Source: Micromonospora sp. ATCC 39149 (GTDB lineage: Bacteria; Actinomycetota; Actinomycetes; Mycobacteriales; Micromonosporaceae). From it: a stretch of DNA of 64,000 bases. Numbering within the stretch: position 1 is the first letter of the stretch; every line of letters begins with the position of its first letter. The translations under genes and the position numbers were made by a program. This document shows, one piece after another, positions 9,512 through 18,446 of this stretch. The stretch lies in contig NZ_GG657738.1 in assembly GCF_000158815.1 (NCBI RefSeq), forward strand, positions 5,191,300 through 5,255,299. Reading direction: 5' to 3'. Under the pieces are notes generated by a model. It made no database searches and was not told the origin of the DNA. It worked only from the letters and a program-made list of their open reading frames with translations.

Positions 9512-9880
9512 GTGGGTGACGGCCACGATCACCACCGGACGGCGTTCGGGCCGACGGCGGTCAACCTGGCCCGCGCCGCCGCCCTGGAGCTGGGCGCGGC
9601 CCGTGACGCGGTCGCCTGGCACGAGAGGACCACCCGCCGGGACGCCTGGCGGTGGCTGCCAGCCGAGCACCGCGCCGCCCACCTGCTCGACGCCGCGTGG
9701 GCGTACCTCCAGATCGACGACCCGCGCAACGCCGGCCGGGCCCTGCTCGACGCCGAACGTACCGCGCCGGCCGAGCTGCGCCACCGCCCTGCCGCCCGGG
9801 ACGTGATCGCCTGGGTGGCCCGCGACCGACACGCCTCGGCCACCGTCATCCAGCTCGCCCTCACCCTCAACCTGACCTGA
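9512..9880 (+). pseudogene. truncated C-terminal remnant of a second XRE/TPR-type regulator
   Basis: 122 codons starting at a GTG with no convincing ribosome site, 21 bases after the intact regulator. The sequence (HHRTAFGPTAVNLARAAALEL... to AELRHRPAARDVIAWVARD) matches the C-terminal helical part normally found in XRE/TPR regulators. No HTH and no N-terminal half is present. I read it as the leftover of a tandem duplicate or a gene deleted at its 5' end. Expression as an independent small protein cannot be excluded. Confidence 0.55.
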
Positions 9881-10196
9881 CCTGAACCCGGCCGGACCGC
9901 TTCCGTCTCATCCCATCCACCCGCAGCCCTGACCCGGTCGGCTGTCCTCGCCTGCCGTCAGGGGCCTGCGAAAGACCTAGCAATGTCAGTGTTATCGATG
10001 TTAGCGTCCACGCAGTCGCTGGGTCGTGGGGCGATCCGCCTGTCGCGCCACACGCGGCTTCCTCGGGGCGCAGGTCGCCGCGACTCGCAGTCATAGGATG
10101 TATCGGATGCTCGCCGGGCGCATGCGGTTTATCTGCCAGGGCAATCTCGGTCTTCACCGGACATTCAAGCATTGACGTTACGCGTTGGAAACCTTT
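9881..10196. other. non-coding stretch with a possible operator
   Basis: No gene found. It is less GC-rich than its surroundings. At 9990-10005 there is TGTTATCGATGTTAGC, an imperfect palindrome around ATCGAT of the kind bound by LacI-family repressors; whether it serves the downstream relic or transporter is unknown. Confidence 0.35.
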
Positions 10197-10210
10197 AACG
10201 TCTGATGTCT
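10197..10210 (+). promoter_or_regulatory. candidate GntR/FCD regulator operator, copy 1
   Basis: AACGTCTGATGTCT. The core ACGTCTGATGT is an 11-bp imperfect palindrome (AC-TC-GA-GT halves around one central base). The reverse complement of 17238-17251, beside the regulator gene, is AACGTCCGATGTCT, identical at 13 of 14 bases. It lies about 290 bases before the transporter operon and 40 bases before the Tat-signal relic. Confidence 0.5.
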
Positions 10211-10250
10211 GAGTCGCCTCTCCGCGTCACCCCTGCTCTGGAGGGATCCC

Positions 10251-10407
10251 CATGTCCCACCCCCTTTCACCCGTCGTTCGCTGCTGGCCGGCCTCCGTGC
10301 GGGCGGTGTCGCAGGCGTGGCCGGTGGGTTGATCCGCGCGCTCCCCGCCCAAGCAGTGGACCTGGGACGGCAGCACCAACCTGCTGTGGCCATCGCGGCC
10401 GTCTGAT
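10251..10407 (+). pseudogene. decayed start of a Tat-exported protein
   Basis: After CTGGAGGG and an ATG at 10252, a shifted frame reads FTRRSLLAGLRAGGVAGVAG followed by GLIRALPAQAV, a typical twin-arginine signal peptide with cleavage region, then runs into a stop near 10407. The ATG frame itself stops at 10331. The signal peptide therefore exists only after a frameshift and no mature domain follows. I infer a relic of a secreted protein whose ribosome site and promoter remain in front of the transporter operon. Confidence 0.4.
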
Positions 10408-10502
10408 CCTCGCAGTCTCCGTCCGACGTATGCGTCGCCGCGATCCGCAGGGGGTTGCGGCGACGCCGACAGCGGGGACGCCCCGGATATGGAGGAACCA
10501 CA

Positions 10503-11573
10503 ATGAACCGGAGAATTCTGCTGAGCGCGGGGCTGACCCTGCTGCTCAGTGCGACGGCTGCCGTCACCGCCGGCTGCGGCGACAACGCGGGCGACGAAAC
10601 CGGCTCGGGCGGCGGCAAACCGCTCGTCGGGGTGGATTACCCCCGCTCCGACACGGACTTCTGGAACTCGTACATCAAGTACGTGCCGCAGTACGCGGGC
10701 GAACTGGGTGTCGAACTCAAGGCCACCAACTCGCAGAACGACATCGCGAACCTCATCTCCAACGCGCAGACCTTCATGAGCCAGGGCGTGAAGGGCGTGG
10801 TGATGGCCCCGCAGGACACCGCCGCCATCGCGCCGACACTGTCCCAGCTCGACAGCAAGAAGATCCCGGTGGTCACCATCGACACCCGGCCGGACACCGG
10901 CAAGGTGTTCATGGTCGTGCGCGCCGACAACCGCGCCTACGGCATCAAGGCGTGCCAGTTCCTGGGCACCAAGCTGGGCGGCCGGGGCAAGGTCGTCATG
11001 CTCCAGGGTGGCCTGGACTCGATCAACGGCCGCGACCGCACCGAGGCGTTCAACGAGTGCATGCGCAAGGAGTTCCCCGGGGTCACCGTGTTCGGTGAGG
11101 CCACCGACTGGAAGGCGGACGTGGCGGCGTCGAAGTTGCAGACCCGCTTCGCGTCGGATCCGGACATCAAGGGCATCTACATGCAGTCCTCGTTCGCGCT
11201 GTCGGGCACCCTCCAGATCCTCAAGCAGCGAGGGCTCCAGGTGCCGCCGACCGATCCCAAGCACGTCTTCGTCGTCTCCAACGACGGCATCCCGGAGGAG
11301 CTGAAGAACATCGGTAATGGCCTGATCGACGCCACCGTCAGCCAGCCGGCCGACCTGTACGCCAAGTACGGGCTGGAGTACGTGCAGGCGGCGATCGAGG
11401 GCAAGACGTTCCAGCCCGGCCCGACCGCGCACGGCAGCACCATCATCCAGGTGCGCGACGGCCTGCTCGAAGACCAGCTTCCGGCACCGCTGGTGACGCT
11501 GGACGGCGCGCCGATCGCGGGGCAACCCACCCTGAAGTTCGACGACGCGTCGCTGTGGGGCAACAACGCATGA
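10503..11573 (+). CDS. sugar ABC transporter substrate-binding lipoprotein (periplasmic-binding type 1)
   Basis: 356 aa. Signal peptide with lipobox VTAGC ending near residue 24, then the RbsB/XylF-like fold with VGVDYPRSDTDFWNSY near the mature N-terminus and GVKGVVMAPQD in the first lobe. GGAGG lies 7 bases before ATG 10503. Its stop overlaps the ATPase start (ATGA), the first of a tightly coupled transporter operon. The neighbouring fuconate-type catabolic genes suggest L-fucose or a related sugar as ligand; that is inference from context. Confidence 0.9.
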   Translation: MNRRILLSAGLTLLLSATAAVTAGCGDNAGDETGSGGGKPLVGVDYPRSDTDFWNSYIKYVPQYAGELGVELKATNSQNDIANLISNAQTFMSQGVKGVVMAPQDTAAIAPTLSQLDSKKIPVVTIDTRPDTGKVFMVVRADNRAYGIKACQFLGTKLGGRGKVVMLQGGLDSINGRDRTEAFNECMRKEFPGVTVFGEATDWKADVAASKLQTRFASDPDIKGIYMQSSFALSGTLQILKQRGLQVPPTDPKHVFVVSNDGIPEELKNIGNGLIDATVSQPADLYAKYGLEYVQAAIEGKTFQPGPTAHGSTIIQVRDGLLEDQLPAPLVTLDGAPIAGQPTLKFDDASLWGNNA

Positions 11574-13111
11574 GTGCCGCCCCGCCCCGCCCGACCGACG
11601 GGCCGTCCGGCGACGGCCGGCCCGTCGTCGAGGCGGTGAGCATCACCAAGCGGTTCGGGTCGACGGTCGCCCTGTCCGACGCGAGCATCGTGGTCCGCCG
11701 GGGTGAGACGCACGCCCTGGTAGGCCGCAACGGTGCCGGCAAGTCGACCTTGGTCAGCATTCTCACCGGCCTTCAGGCCGCCGATGACGGCGCGGTGGCC
11801 TTCGACGGGCGTCCGGCGCCGCCACTGGCCGACCGCGACGCCTGGCGACAGCGGGTGGCGTGCGTCTACCAGAAGTCGACGATCATCCCCACCCTCACGG
11901 TGGCGGAGAACCTGTTCCTCAACCGGCACGCCCGGGGGCCGGGCGGGCTGATCCACTGGTCGCGCCTGCGGCGTGCGGCAGAGCAGTTGCTGGCGGCCTG
12001 GTCGGTCGACGTCGACGTACGCCAGCCCGCCTCGACGCTCTCCGTCGAGCAGCGGCAGTTCGTCGAGATCGCCCGGGCGCTGTCCTTCGGTGCCCGGTTC
12101 ATCATCCTCGACGAGCCGACCGCCCAGCTCGACGCGGCGGGCATCAACCGCCTGTTCACCCGGATCCGTGACCTGCGGGCCCACGGCGTGACGTTTTTGT
12201 TCATCAGTCACCACCTCCAGGAGATCTACGAGCTCTGCGACCGGGTGACGGTCTTCCGCGACGCCCGGCACATCGTCACCGCCCCGGTGGCGGAGCTGAG
12301 CCGGCAGGAGTTGGTCGCCGCGATGACCGGCGAGGACGTGACGATGCCGGAGGCCGACCACCCGCCCCTGCCGCCGGACGCGCCGGTGCTGCTGTCGGTG
12401 CGGGACCTGGTCACTTCGTCCGGCGCGCAGGTGTCGATGGAGGCCAGGGCGGGCGAGGTCGTCGGCATCGCGGGTGGCGGCGGCAGCGGCAAGGTCGAGG
12501 TCGCCGAGGCGATCGTCGGGCTGACCCGTCGGGCGGGCGGAACCGTCACCCTCGACGGCCGCGTGCTGCGTCCGGGCAGCGTGCCCGACGCCCTCGACGC
12601 CGGAGTCGGGCTGGTGCCCCAGGACCGGCACCGGGAGGGTCTCGTGCCGTTGCTGTCCATCGCGGAGAACGTCACGATGACCGTGCCGGACCGTGTCGGG
12701 CGGTACGGCCTCATCTCGTCGGCCCGGCGGGACGCCCTGGCGCGGGGGACCATCGCCGACCTGGCAATCAAGGCGTCCGGGCCGCAGGTGCCGGTCTCCG
12801 ACCTGTCCGGGGGCAACCAACAGAAGGTCGTGATGGGCCGGGCGCTGGCCAGCGATCCGAAGCTGCTGGTTCTCATCACGCCGACCGCCGGTGTCGACGT
12901 GCGCTCCAAGCAGACCCTGCTCGGTGTCGTCGAGGACGTGCGCCGTCGCGGCACCGCCGTGCTCGTGGTCTCCGACGAGCTGGACGACCTGCGGATCTGT
13001 GACCGCGTGCTGGTGATGTTCCAGGGCCGGATCGTCGGCGAGATGGCCCACGGCTGGAGCGACAACGATCTGGTAGCCGCCATGGAAGGGGTGGATCTCC
13101 ACCATGTCTGA
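11570..13111 (+). CDS. sugar ABC transporter ATPase with two nucleotide-binding domains (RbsA/MglA type)
   Basis: 513 aa. The first domain has Walker A GRNGAGKST, signature LSVEQRQFVEIARAL and Walker B FIILDEPTAQLD. The second has an altered P-loop GGGGSGKVE, an intact LSGGNQQKVVMGRAL signature, but LLVLITPTAGVDV where Walker B normally reads LLLLDEPT: both the Mg-binding Asp and the catalytic Glu are replaced. Second-domain degeneracy is known in this transporter class, so hydrolysis probably occurs only at the site using the first Walker B. Start overlaps the binding-protein stop; its 3' end overlaps the permease start by 8 bases. Confidence 0.9.
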   Translation: MSAAPPRPTDGPSGDGRPVVEAVSITKRFGSTVALSDASIVVRRGETHALVGRNGAGKSTLVSILTGLQAADDGAVAFDGRPAPPLADRDAWRQRVACVYQKSTIIPTLTVAENLFLNRHARGPGGLIHWSRLRRAAEQLLAAWSVDVDVRQPASTLSVEQRQFVEIARALSFGARFIILDEPTAQLDAAGINRLFTRIRDLRAHGVTFLFISHHLQEIYELCDRVTVFRDARHIVTAPVAELSRQELVAAMTGEDVTMPEADHPPLPPDAPVLLSVRDLVTSSGAQVSMEARAGEVVGIAGGGGSGKVEVAEAIVGLTRRAGGTVTLDGRVLRPGSVPDALDAGVGLVPQDRHREGLVPLLSIAENVTMTVPDRVGRYGLISSARRDALARGTIADLAIKASGPQVPVSDLSGGNQQKVVMGRALASDPKLLVLITPTAGVDVRSKQTLLGVVEDVRRRGTAVLVVSDELDDLRICDRVLVMFQGRIVGEMAHGWSDNDLVAAMEGVDLHHV

Positions 13112-14144
13112 GACGCTGTCCACCGCCACGGCGTCCTCGTCGTCGCCGCCGTCGCCCCCGTCGTCGCCGTCGCGGAGCCTGGCCATCGCCCGGCTGCGTG
13201 ACCTCGCGCTGGTGCCGGCGATCATCGCCGTGGCGATCGTCGGGTCGATCGTCAACCCGGTCTTCCTCAGCTCCGACAACATCATCAACGTGTTGCAGAG
13301 CATGTCGGAGATCGCCATCCTGGTCCTCGCCCAGACCATCGTGCTGATCACCGGCAAGATGGACCTGTCGCTGGAATCCACCTTCGGCCTCGCGCCCGGC
13401 ATCGCGGCCTGGCTGGTCGTCGACCCCGCGCTCACCCGGGGTCTCGGTCTCGACGCGCTACCGGACGCCTGGGCGGTCCCGGTCGTCCTGCTCGTCGGTG
13501 CCCTCGTCGGTGCATTCAACGGGCTGCTCATCGTCCGGTTCGGCCTCAACGGCTTCATCGTCACGCTGGGCATGCTCATCATCCTGCGCGGGCTGCTCAC
13601 CGGCATCTCCGGCGGGCAGACCTTCTTCGCCCTGCCGGAGTCGATGACGTATCTCGGCTCCGCGACCTGGTTCGGGGTGCCGGCGTCGATCTGGTTGTCG
13701 CTGCTGCTGTTCGCCGCCGGGATCGTGGTGCTCGGCTACACCCGATCCGGCCGGGCGCTCTACGCGATCGGCGGCAACGTCGACGCCGCCCGCGCGGCGG
13801 GCATCCGCACCGACCGGGTGCTGTGGATCGCGCTCGTCGTGGCCAGCGTGCTCGCGGCCCTCGCCGGCCTGCTGATCAGCGGCCGGCTCGCGGCGGTGCC
13901 GGCGGCTCAGGGCAGCGGTGCCATCTTCCAGGTCTTCGCGGCGGCGGTGATCGGCGGCGTCAGCCTCAACGGCGGCAGGGGCAGCGTCTTCGGCGCGTTC
14001 ACCGGCGTCCTACTGCTCTTTATGATCATCAATGTGTTGACCCTGGCCGGGGTGCCCGCGCAGTGGACGAACTTCCTCAACGGCGCGGTCATCCTGGTGG
14101 CCCTGGTGGTCTCCCGCATCACCGGGGGCAAGGCGCAGACATGA
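13104..14144 (+). CDS. sugar ABC transporter permease (RbsC type)
   Basis: 346 aa, Ser/Pro-rich N-terminal tail followed by about eight to ten hydrophobic helices. The conserved SLESTFGLAPGIAAWL and NGLLIVRFGLNGFIVTLGM segments and the GGVSLNGGRGSVFGAFTG loop are characteristic of ribose/galactose-type permeases. It is translationally coupled to the ATPase gene and completes the binding protein-ATPase-permease set at the membrane. Confidence 0.9.
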   Translation: MSETLSTATASSSSPPSPPSSPSRSLAIARLRDLALVPAIIAVAIVGSIVNPVFLSSDNIINVLQSMSEIAILVLAQTIVLITGKMDLSLESTFGLAPGIAAWLVVDPALTRGLGLDALPDAWAVPVVLLVGALVGAFNGLLIVRFGLNGFIVTLGMLIILRGLLTGISGGQTFFALPESMTYLGSATWFGVPASIWLSLLLFAAGIVVLGYTRSGRALYAIGGNVDAARAAGIRTDRVLWIALVVASVLAALAGLLISGRLAAVPAAQGSGAIFQVFAAAVIGGVSLNGGRGSVFGAFTGVLLLFMIINVLTLAGVPAQWTNFLNGAVILVALVVSRITGGKAQT

Positions 14145-14235
14145 GGCGGACCGGCCCGCCGGTCGGGCCCACCGCCGAGGCAGATCCACGAGTCGGGGCA
14201 CAAGGCGGCCGACGTTCTACTCCCCAGGAGTTCTG

Positions 14236-15561
14236 GTGACTGAGCTCATCTCGTCCGTAGCAACCATCGACGTACGGTTCCCCACCTCCCGGCACCGCGA
14301 CGGGTCCGACGCGATGAACCCGTTCCCGGACTACTCCGCCGCCTACGTCATCCTGCGGACCTCGGCGGGCGCCACCGGGTACGGTCTGGTCTTCACCGTG
14401 GGCCGGGGCACCGAGATCCAGGTCGCGGCCGTGCAGTCGCTCGCCCCGATGGTGGTCGGCCAGCCGGTCGACGAGCTGGTCGCCGACCCGGGCGCCCTGG
14501 CCCGCAGGCTCGTCGGTGACAGCCAGATCCGCTGGCTGGGCCCGGAGAAGGGCGTCGTGCACATGGCCGCCGGCGGCCTCGTCAACGCGGTGTGGGATCT
14601 CGCCGCGCGGCGGGCGGGCAAGCCGCTGTGGAAGCTGCTCGCCGACCTCACCCCTGAGCAGCTCGTGGCGCAGGTCGACTTCCGCTACCTGCGCGACGCC
14701 CTCACCGAGGACGAGGCGCTCGGGCTGCTGCGGGGCGCCGTAGCCGGCCGGTCCGAGCGCGAGCGCCTGCTGCGGGCCGAGGGCTACCCGGCGTACACGA
14801 CCACCCCCGGCTGGCTGGGCTACGACGACGAGAAGCTGGCCCGGCTCTGCGCGGAGGCGGTGCGCGAGGGGTATCGGCTGATCAAGCTCAAGGTCGGCGG
14901 GAACCTCACCGACGACGTACGCCGGTTGGGCATCGCCCGGCAGGCCGTGGGGCCGGACATCCGCATCGCGGTCGACGCCAACCAGATCTGGGGCGTGCCG
15001 GAGGCGATCCGGTGGATGCGCGAGCTGGCCGCGTTCGACCCGTACTGGATCGAGGAGCCGACGTCGCCGGACGACGTGCTCGGGCACGCCGCCGTGCGCA
15101 AGGCCCTCGCCCCGGTCAAGGTGGCCACCGGCGAGCACGTGCACAACGCGGTGATGTTCAAGCAGTTGTTGCAGGCCGACGCCGTCGACGTGGTGCAGAT
15201 CGACGCCTGCCGGGTCGCCGGTGTCAACGAGAACCTGGCCATTCTGCTGCTCGCCGCGAAGTTCGGGGTGCCGGTCTGCCCGCACGCCGGCGGGGTGGGG
15301 CTGTGCGAGCTGGTGCAGCACCTGGCCATGTTCGACTTCGTCGCGCTCAGCGGCAGCACCGACGACCGGGCCATCGAGTACGTCGACCACCTGCACGAGC
15401 ACTTCGTGGACCCGGTCCGGCTCAGCGGCGGGCGGTACCTCGCGCCCACCGCCCCGGGGATGAGCGCGGAGATCGTCGCCACCTCCGTGGCCGACTACCG
15501 GTACCCGGACGGCCCGCAGTGGACGACCACGCCCGCCACGGTGGGAGGGCAGACGGCGTGA
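14236..15561 (+). CDS. enolase-superfamily L-fuconate dehydratase
   Basis: 441 aa, about the usual length for the FucD branch. Predicted to dehydrate L-fuconate (or a close sugar acid) to the 2-keto-3-deoxy acid in the cytosol. Visible active-site elements: IKLKVGG (KxK acid/base), metal ligands in VDANQIW, WIEEPTSPDD and ATGEHVHN, and the base His in CPHAGGVG. N-terminal SSVATIDVRFPTSRHRDGSDAMN is diagnostic of this branch rather than of mandelate or galactarate enzymes. GTG start at 14236 with CAGGAG 6 bases upstream, 91 bases after the permease. Stop overlaps the lactonase start (GTGA). Confidence 0.9.
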   Translation: MTELISSVATIDVRFPTSRHRDGSDAMNPFPDYSAAYVILRTSAGATGYGLVFTVGRGTEIQVAAVQSLAPMVVGQPVDELVADPGALARRLVGDSQIRWLGPEKGVVHMAAGGLVNAVWDLAARRAGKPLWKLLADLTPEQLVAQVDFRYLRDALTEDEALGLLRGAVAGRSERERLLRAEGYPAYTTTPGWLGYDDEKLARLCAEAVREGYRLIKLKVGGNLTDDVRRLGIARQAVGPDIRIAVDANQIWGVPEAIRWMRELAAFDPYWIEEPTSPDDVLGHAAVRKALAPVKVATGEHVHNAVMFKQLLQADAVDVVQIDACRVAGVNENLAILLLAAKFGVPVCPHAGGVGLCELVQHLAMFDFVALSGSTDDRAIEYVDHLHEHFVDPVRLSGGRYLAPTAPGMSAEIVATSVADYRYPDGPQWTTTPATVGGQTA

Positions 15562-16439
15562 TCATCGACGCGCATCACCACCTGTGGCGGCCGGAACGCG
15601 GCTACGACTGGCTCGACGCGCCCGGGCTGGAAGTCATCCGCCGGCCGTTCACCCCACAGGATCTGACCACCGAGCTCGCCGCGGCCGGCGTGCACGGCAC
15701 CGTGCTGGTGGAGGGCGGTCGCTGCCACCCCGACGAGGCGGCCGAGTTCCTCGGCTACGCCGCCGACACCCCGGCGATCCTCGCGGTGGTGGCCTGGCTC
15801 GACGTCGCGGCCGGCGACGTGGCCGCCACCATCGAGCGGTACCGCCGGCTGCGCGGGGGCGAGTTTCTGGTCGGGGTGCGCTCGCAGGTGCAGGGGGAGG
15901 CGGACCCCGACTACCTCGACCGGCCCGACGTGCGGCGTGGGCTCGCCGAGATCGGTGCCGCCGGGCTCGTGTTCGACCTGGTGATCCGCGCCGACCAGCT
16001 ACCCGCGGCGGCCCGGGCGGCTCGGGCGGTGCCGCAGCTCCGGTTCGTCCTCGACCACCTGGGCAAGCCCCGCATCGACGAGGGCGAGGCGGGCCTGCGG
16101 AGCTGGCGCGGCCCGCTGGCCGCCCTGGCCGCCAACCCCAACGTCACCGGCAAGCTGTCCGGTCTGGTCACCGAGGCCGGGCCGGACTGGTCGCCGGACG
16201 AGCTGCGTCCGTTCGTCGAGGCGGCGATCGAGGAGTTCGGGCCGGAGCGTCTGATGTTTGGCTCGGACTGGCCGGTCTGCCTACTCAGATTGGACTATCC
16301 CGGGGTGCGCCGGGCGTTGACGGCCGCGCTGCCCCCACTGTCGGCCCGGGACCGACACGAGATCTTCGCCGGGACCGCCGTGCGCGCCTACGATCTGGCG
16401 CGGCGGGTCGAGCAGCTCGCCCCGGCGCCGCCCGCATGA
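15558..16439 (+). CDS. amidohydrolase-family sugar lactonase (L-fucono-1,5-lactonase-like)
   Basis: 293 aa, COG3618 type. It begins IIDAHHHLWRP, the metal-binding HxH of the amidohydrolase_2 fold, and ends with the LMFGSDWPV motif bearing the catalytic Asp. FVLDHLGKP in the middle is typical of L-rhamnono/L-fuconolactonases. It would open the lactone made by a sugar dehydrogenase and feed the dehydratase encoded just upstream; the genes overlap by four bases. GTG start chosen from the overlap and GGGAGG upstream. Confidence 0.85.
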   Translation: MIIDAHHHLWRPERGYDWLDAPGLEVIRRPFTPQDLTTELAAAGVHGTVLVEGGRCHPDEAAEFLGYAADTPAILAVVAWLDVAAGDVAATIERYRRLRGGEFLVGVRSQVQGEADPDYLDRPDVRRGLAEIGAAGLVFDLVIRADQLPAAARAARAVPQLRFVLDHLGKPRIDEGEAGLRSWRGPLAALAANPNVTGKLSGLVTEAGPDWSPDELRPFVEAAIEEFGPERLMFGSDWPVCLLRLDYPGVRRALTAALPPLSARDRHEIFAGTAVRAYDLARRVEQLAPAPPA

Positions 16440-16456
16440 CCCCGGCCGGCGGCGGC

Positions 16457-17152
16457 TCACGCCTTCGCCGCCTGGGCCGCGAGCACCGTACGCAGCCACG
16501 CCTCGGAGGTGTTGACGTGTATCAGCGCGCTGGCCTGGGCCAGCAGTTGGTCACGCGAGCGCAGCGCGAGGTAGATCGCGTGGTGCTCGTCGATCGTCTT
16601 GTGTGCCGAGTTGCCCTCTATCAACCCGCGCCACACCCGGGCCCGCACCGTACGGCTGGACAGCCCGTCCAGCAGCGATGCGAGGGTCTCGTTGCCGGTC
16701 GCGGCGATGACGGTCTGGTGGAAGGCGATGTCGAACCGGATCAGCTTCTCGGCGTCGTCGGCCGCCGCCCGCATCTCCTCCAGGAGCCGGCTCAGCTCGG
16801 CGAGCTGAGCGTCGGTCATCCGCAGCGCTGCCAGGCCGGTCGCCACCGGCTCCAGCATCCGGCGTACCTCCACGACCTCCAGCAGCGTGTCGTCGCGCAG
16901 CAGCTCCACCGCCACGCCCAGCCCCTCCAGCAGCAGCCGGGGGGCGAGACTGGTGACGTACGTTCCGTCGCCGCGCCGTACGTCGAGCACGCGGGCCGAT
17001 TCGAGCACCTTCACCGCCTCCCGCACCCCACTGCGCGACAGCCCCATCTGCGCAGCCAGTTGCGGCTCCGGCGGCAGCCGCGCGCCCGGCGGCAGCTCGC
17101 CGCTCTGGATCATGCTCCGGATCCGCGCGATCGCGTCGTCGGTCAGTGCCAT
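16457..17152 (-). CDS. GntR-family regulator, FCD (FadR) subgroup
   Basis: 231 aa. N-terminal winged helix: LPPGARLPPEPQLAAQMGLSRSGVREAVKVLES; C-terminal FCD ligand domain with metal/ligand residues in RFDIAFHQTVIAATGN and IDEHHAIYLALRS. AAGGAG lies 7 bases before ATG 17152. The gene is inserted, reversed, between the two halves of the catabolic cluster and is divergent from the zinc dehydrogenase gene. A near-palindrome at 17238-17251 lies in the shared promoter region, so autoregulation and control of both gene sets are likely; the effector is probably a pathway sugar acid. Confidence 0.9.
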   Translation of the reverse strand: MALTDDAIARIRSMIQSGELPPGARLPPEPQLAAQMGLSRSGVREAVKVLESARVLDVRRGDGTYVTSLAPRLLLEGLGVAVELLRDDTLLEVVEVRRMLEPVATGLAALRMTDAQLAELSRLLEEMRAAADDAEKLIRFDIAFHQTVIAATGNETLASLLDGLSSRTVRARVWRGLIEGNSAHKTIDEHHAIYLALRSRDQLLAQASALIHVNTSEAWLRTVLAAQAAKA

Positions 17153-17237
17153 CCACGTCTCCTTCCGACCGGGCCGTCGATCGCCGTCCTGATGGGCCCG
17201 CCGTCGGCGGCGGGCGGCGGCAGCCCCACCAATATAG

Positions 17238-17251
17238 AGACATCGGACGTT
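17238..17251 (-). promoter_or_regulatory. candidate GntR/FCD operator, copy 2
   Basis: On the minus strand AACGTCCGATGTCT, 13 of 14 identical to 10197-10210. It sits between the regulator gene and the zinc dehydrogenase gene, about 85 bases upstream of the regulator start and next to an AT-rich AATATAGAGA tract that could be a -10 region. Repetition of the palindrome at both operons of the cluster supports operator function. Confidence 0.6.
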
Positions 17252-17420
17252 TGCCGCCGTCGTGGTTCCCGCGCCGTCGCGGCCCCGCGACCCGGGTCGA
17301 CCGGAACCCGATCCGGGCGTGCGCACGGTCCTGTCCGGGCACCTGCCCACGGGAAGGCATCAGCGCCGTCCGCGCCAACGCCCCGGGGGCATGATGTTCG
17401 CACCTGACCGAGGAGATCGC

Positions 17421-18446
17421 GTGAACCGAAGCGCACACTACGTCGGCAAGCATACCTTCGTCGTCGAGGAGACCACAGCGGTGCCGCCCGGTCCCGGCGA
17501 GGTACGCATCGACGTCGCGTACACCGGCATCTGCGGCACCGACCTGCACATCGCGCACGGGGCGATGGATCAGCGGGTCCGCGTGCCGGCGGTGATCGGC
17601 CACGAGATGTCCGGCCGCGTCGCCGAGGTCGGCGCGGGCGTCGACGGTCACCGCGTGGGCGAACCGGTGACCGTCATGCCGCTGGACTGGTGCGGCGAGT
17701 GCCCCGCCTGCCGCGCCGGCCACACCCACATCTGCCACCGGCTCAACTTCGTCGGCATCGATTCGCCCGGCTCGATGCAGCGCTCCTGGACGGTGCCCGC
17801 GCGGATCCTGGTGCCGCTGCCTGAGGAGCTGCCCCTGGCACACGCCGCGTTGGTCGAGCCGACGGCGGTGGCCGTGCACGACGTGCGGCGCTCCCGGCTC
17901 GTCGCCGGCGAACACGCGGTGGTCATCGGCGCGGGCCCGGTCGGCCTGCTCATCGGCACGGTCGCCCAGGCGGCCGGCGCCGTGGTGACCGTGCTCGAAC
18001 TCGACCCCCGCCGCCGTCAGCTCGCCGCCGACCTCGGGCTCTGCACCGTGGACCCGGCGGTGGTCGAGGTCACGTCGTTCGTCCGGGACGCCACCGGGGG
18101 AGCGGGCGCCGACGTGGTGTTCGAGGTGTCCGGCTCGGCCGCGGGGGTCCGCACCGCGACCGACCTGCTCGCCGTACGTGGGCGGCTCGTCATGGTGGCG
18201 ATCCATTCCACCCCGCGCGAGGTGGACCTGCACCGGATCTTCTGGCGCGAGCTGGAGATGATCGGCGTGCGGGTGTACGAGCACCAGGACTACGCCGAGG
18301 CGGTCCGCCTGGTGCACGGCGGGCAGGTGCCCGCCGAGCGGCTCATCACCCGGATCGTGCCGCTGACCGAGGTGGCGCGGGCGTTTGAGGCGCTCGCCGC
18401 CGGCGGTGACGTGAAGGTGCTCGTCGACTGTGGAGGGGACGCGTGA
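17421..18446 (+). CDS. zinc-dependent medium-chain alcohol/polyol dehydrogenase
   Basis: 341 aa. Catalytic-zinc region GICGTDLHI and GHEMSGRVAEVG, four-Cys structural zinc loop CGECPACRAGHTHIC, and nucleotide-binding VIGAGPVGLLIG. Closest in style to threonine/sorbitol/galactitol dehydrogenases. In this cluster it could oxidise the free sugar to its lactone or act on the keto-deoxy acid; the sequence does not decide. GTG 17421 with GAGGAG five bases upstream; GTGA overlap with the SDR gene means the two are co-translated. Confidence 0.85.
   Translation: MNRSAHYVGKHTFVVEETTAVPPGPGEVRIDVAYTGICGTDLHIAHGAMDQRVRVPAVIGHEMSGRVAEVGAGVDGHRVGEPVTVMPLDWCGECPACRAGHTHICHRLNFVGIDSPGSMQRSWTVPARILVPLPEELPLAHAALVEPTAVAVHDVRRSRLVAGEHAVVIGAGPVGLLIGTVAQAAGAVVTVLELDPRRRQLAADLGLCTVDPAVVEVTSFVRDATGGAGADVVFEVSGSAAGVRTATDLLAVRGRLVMVAIHSTPREVDLHRIFWRELEMIGVRVYEHQDYAEAVRLVHGGQVPAERLITRIVPLTEVARAFEALAAGGDVKVLVDCGGDA

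Noticed and set aside
11177..13606. 809-codon frame on the minus strand across the ABC transporter genes
   Set aside because: Antisense of clearly functional ATPase and permease genes; no family features.
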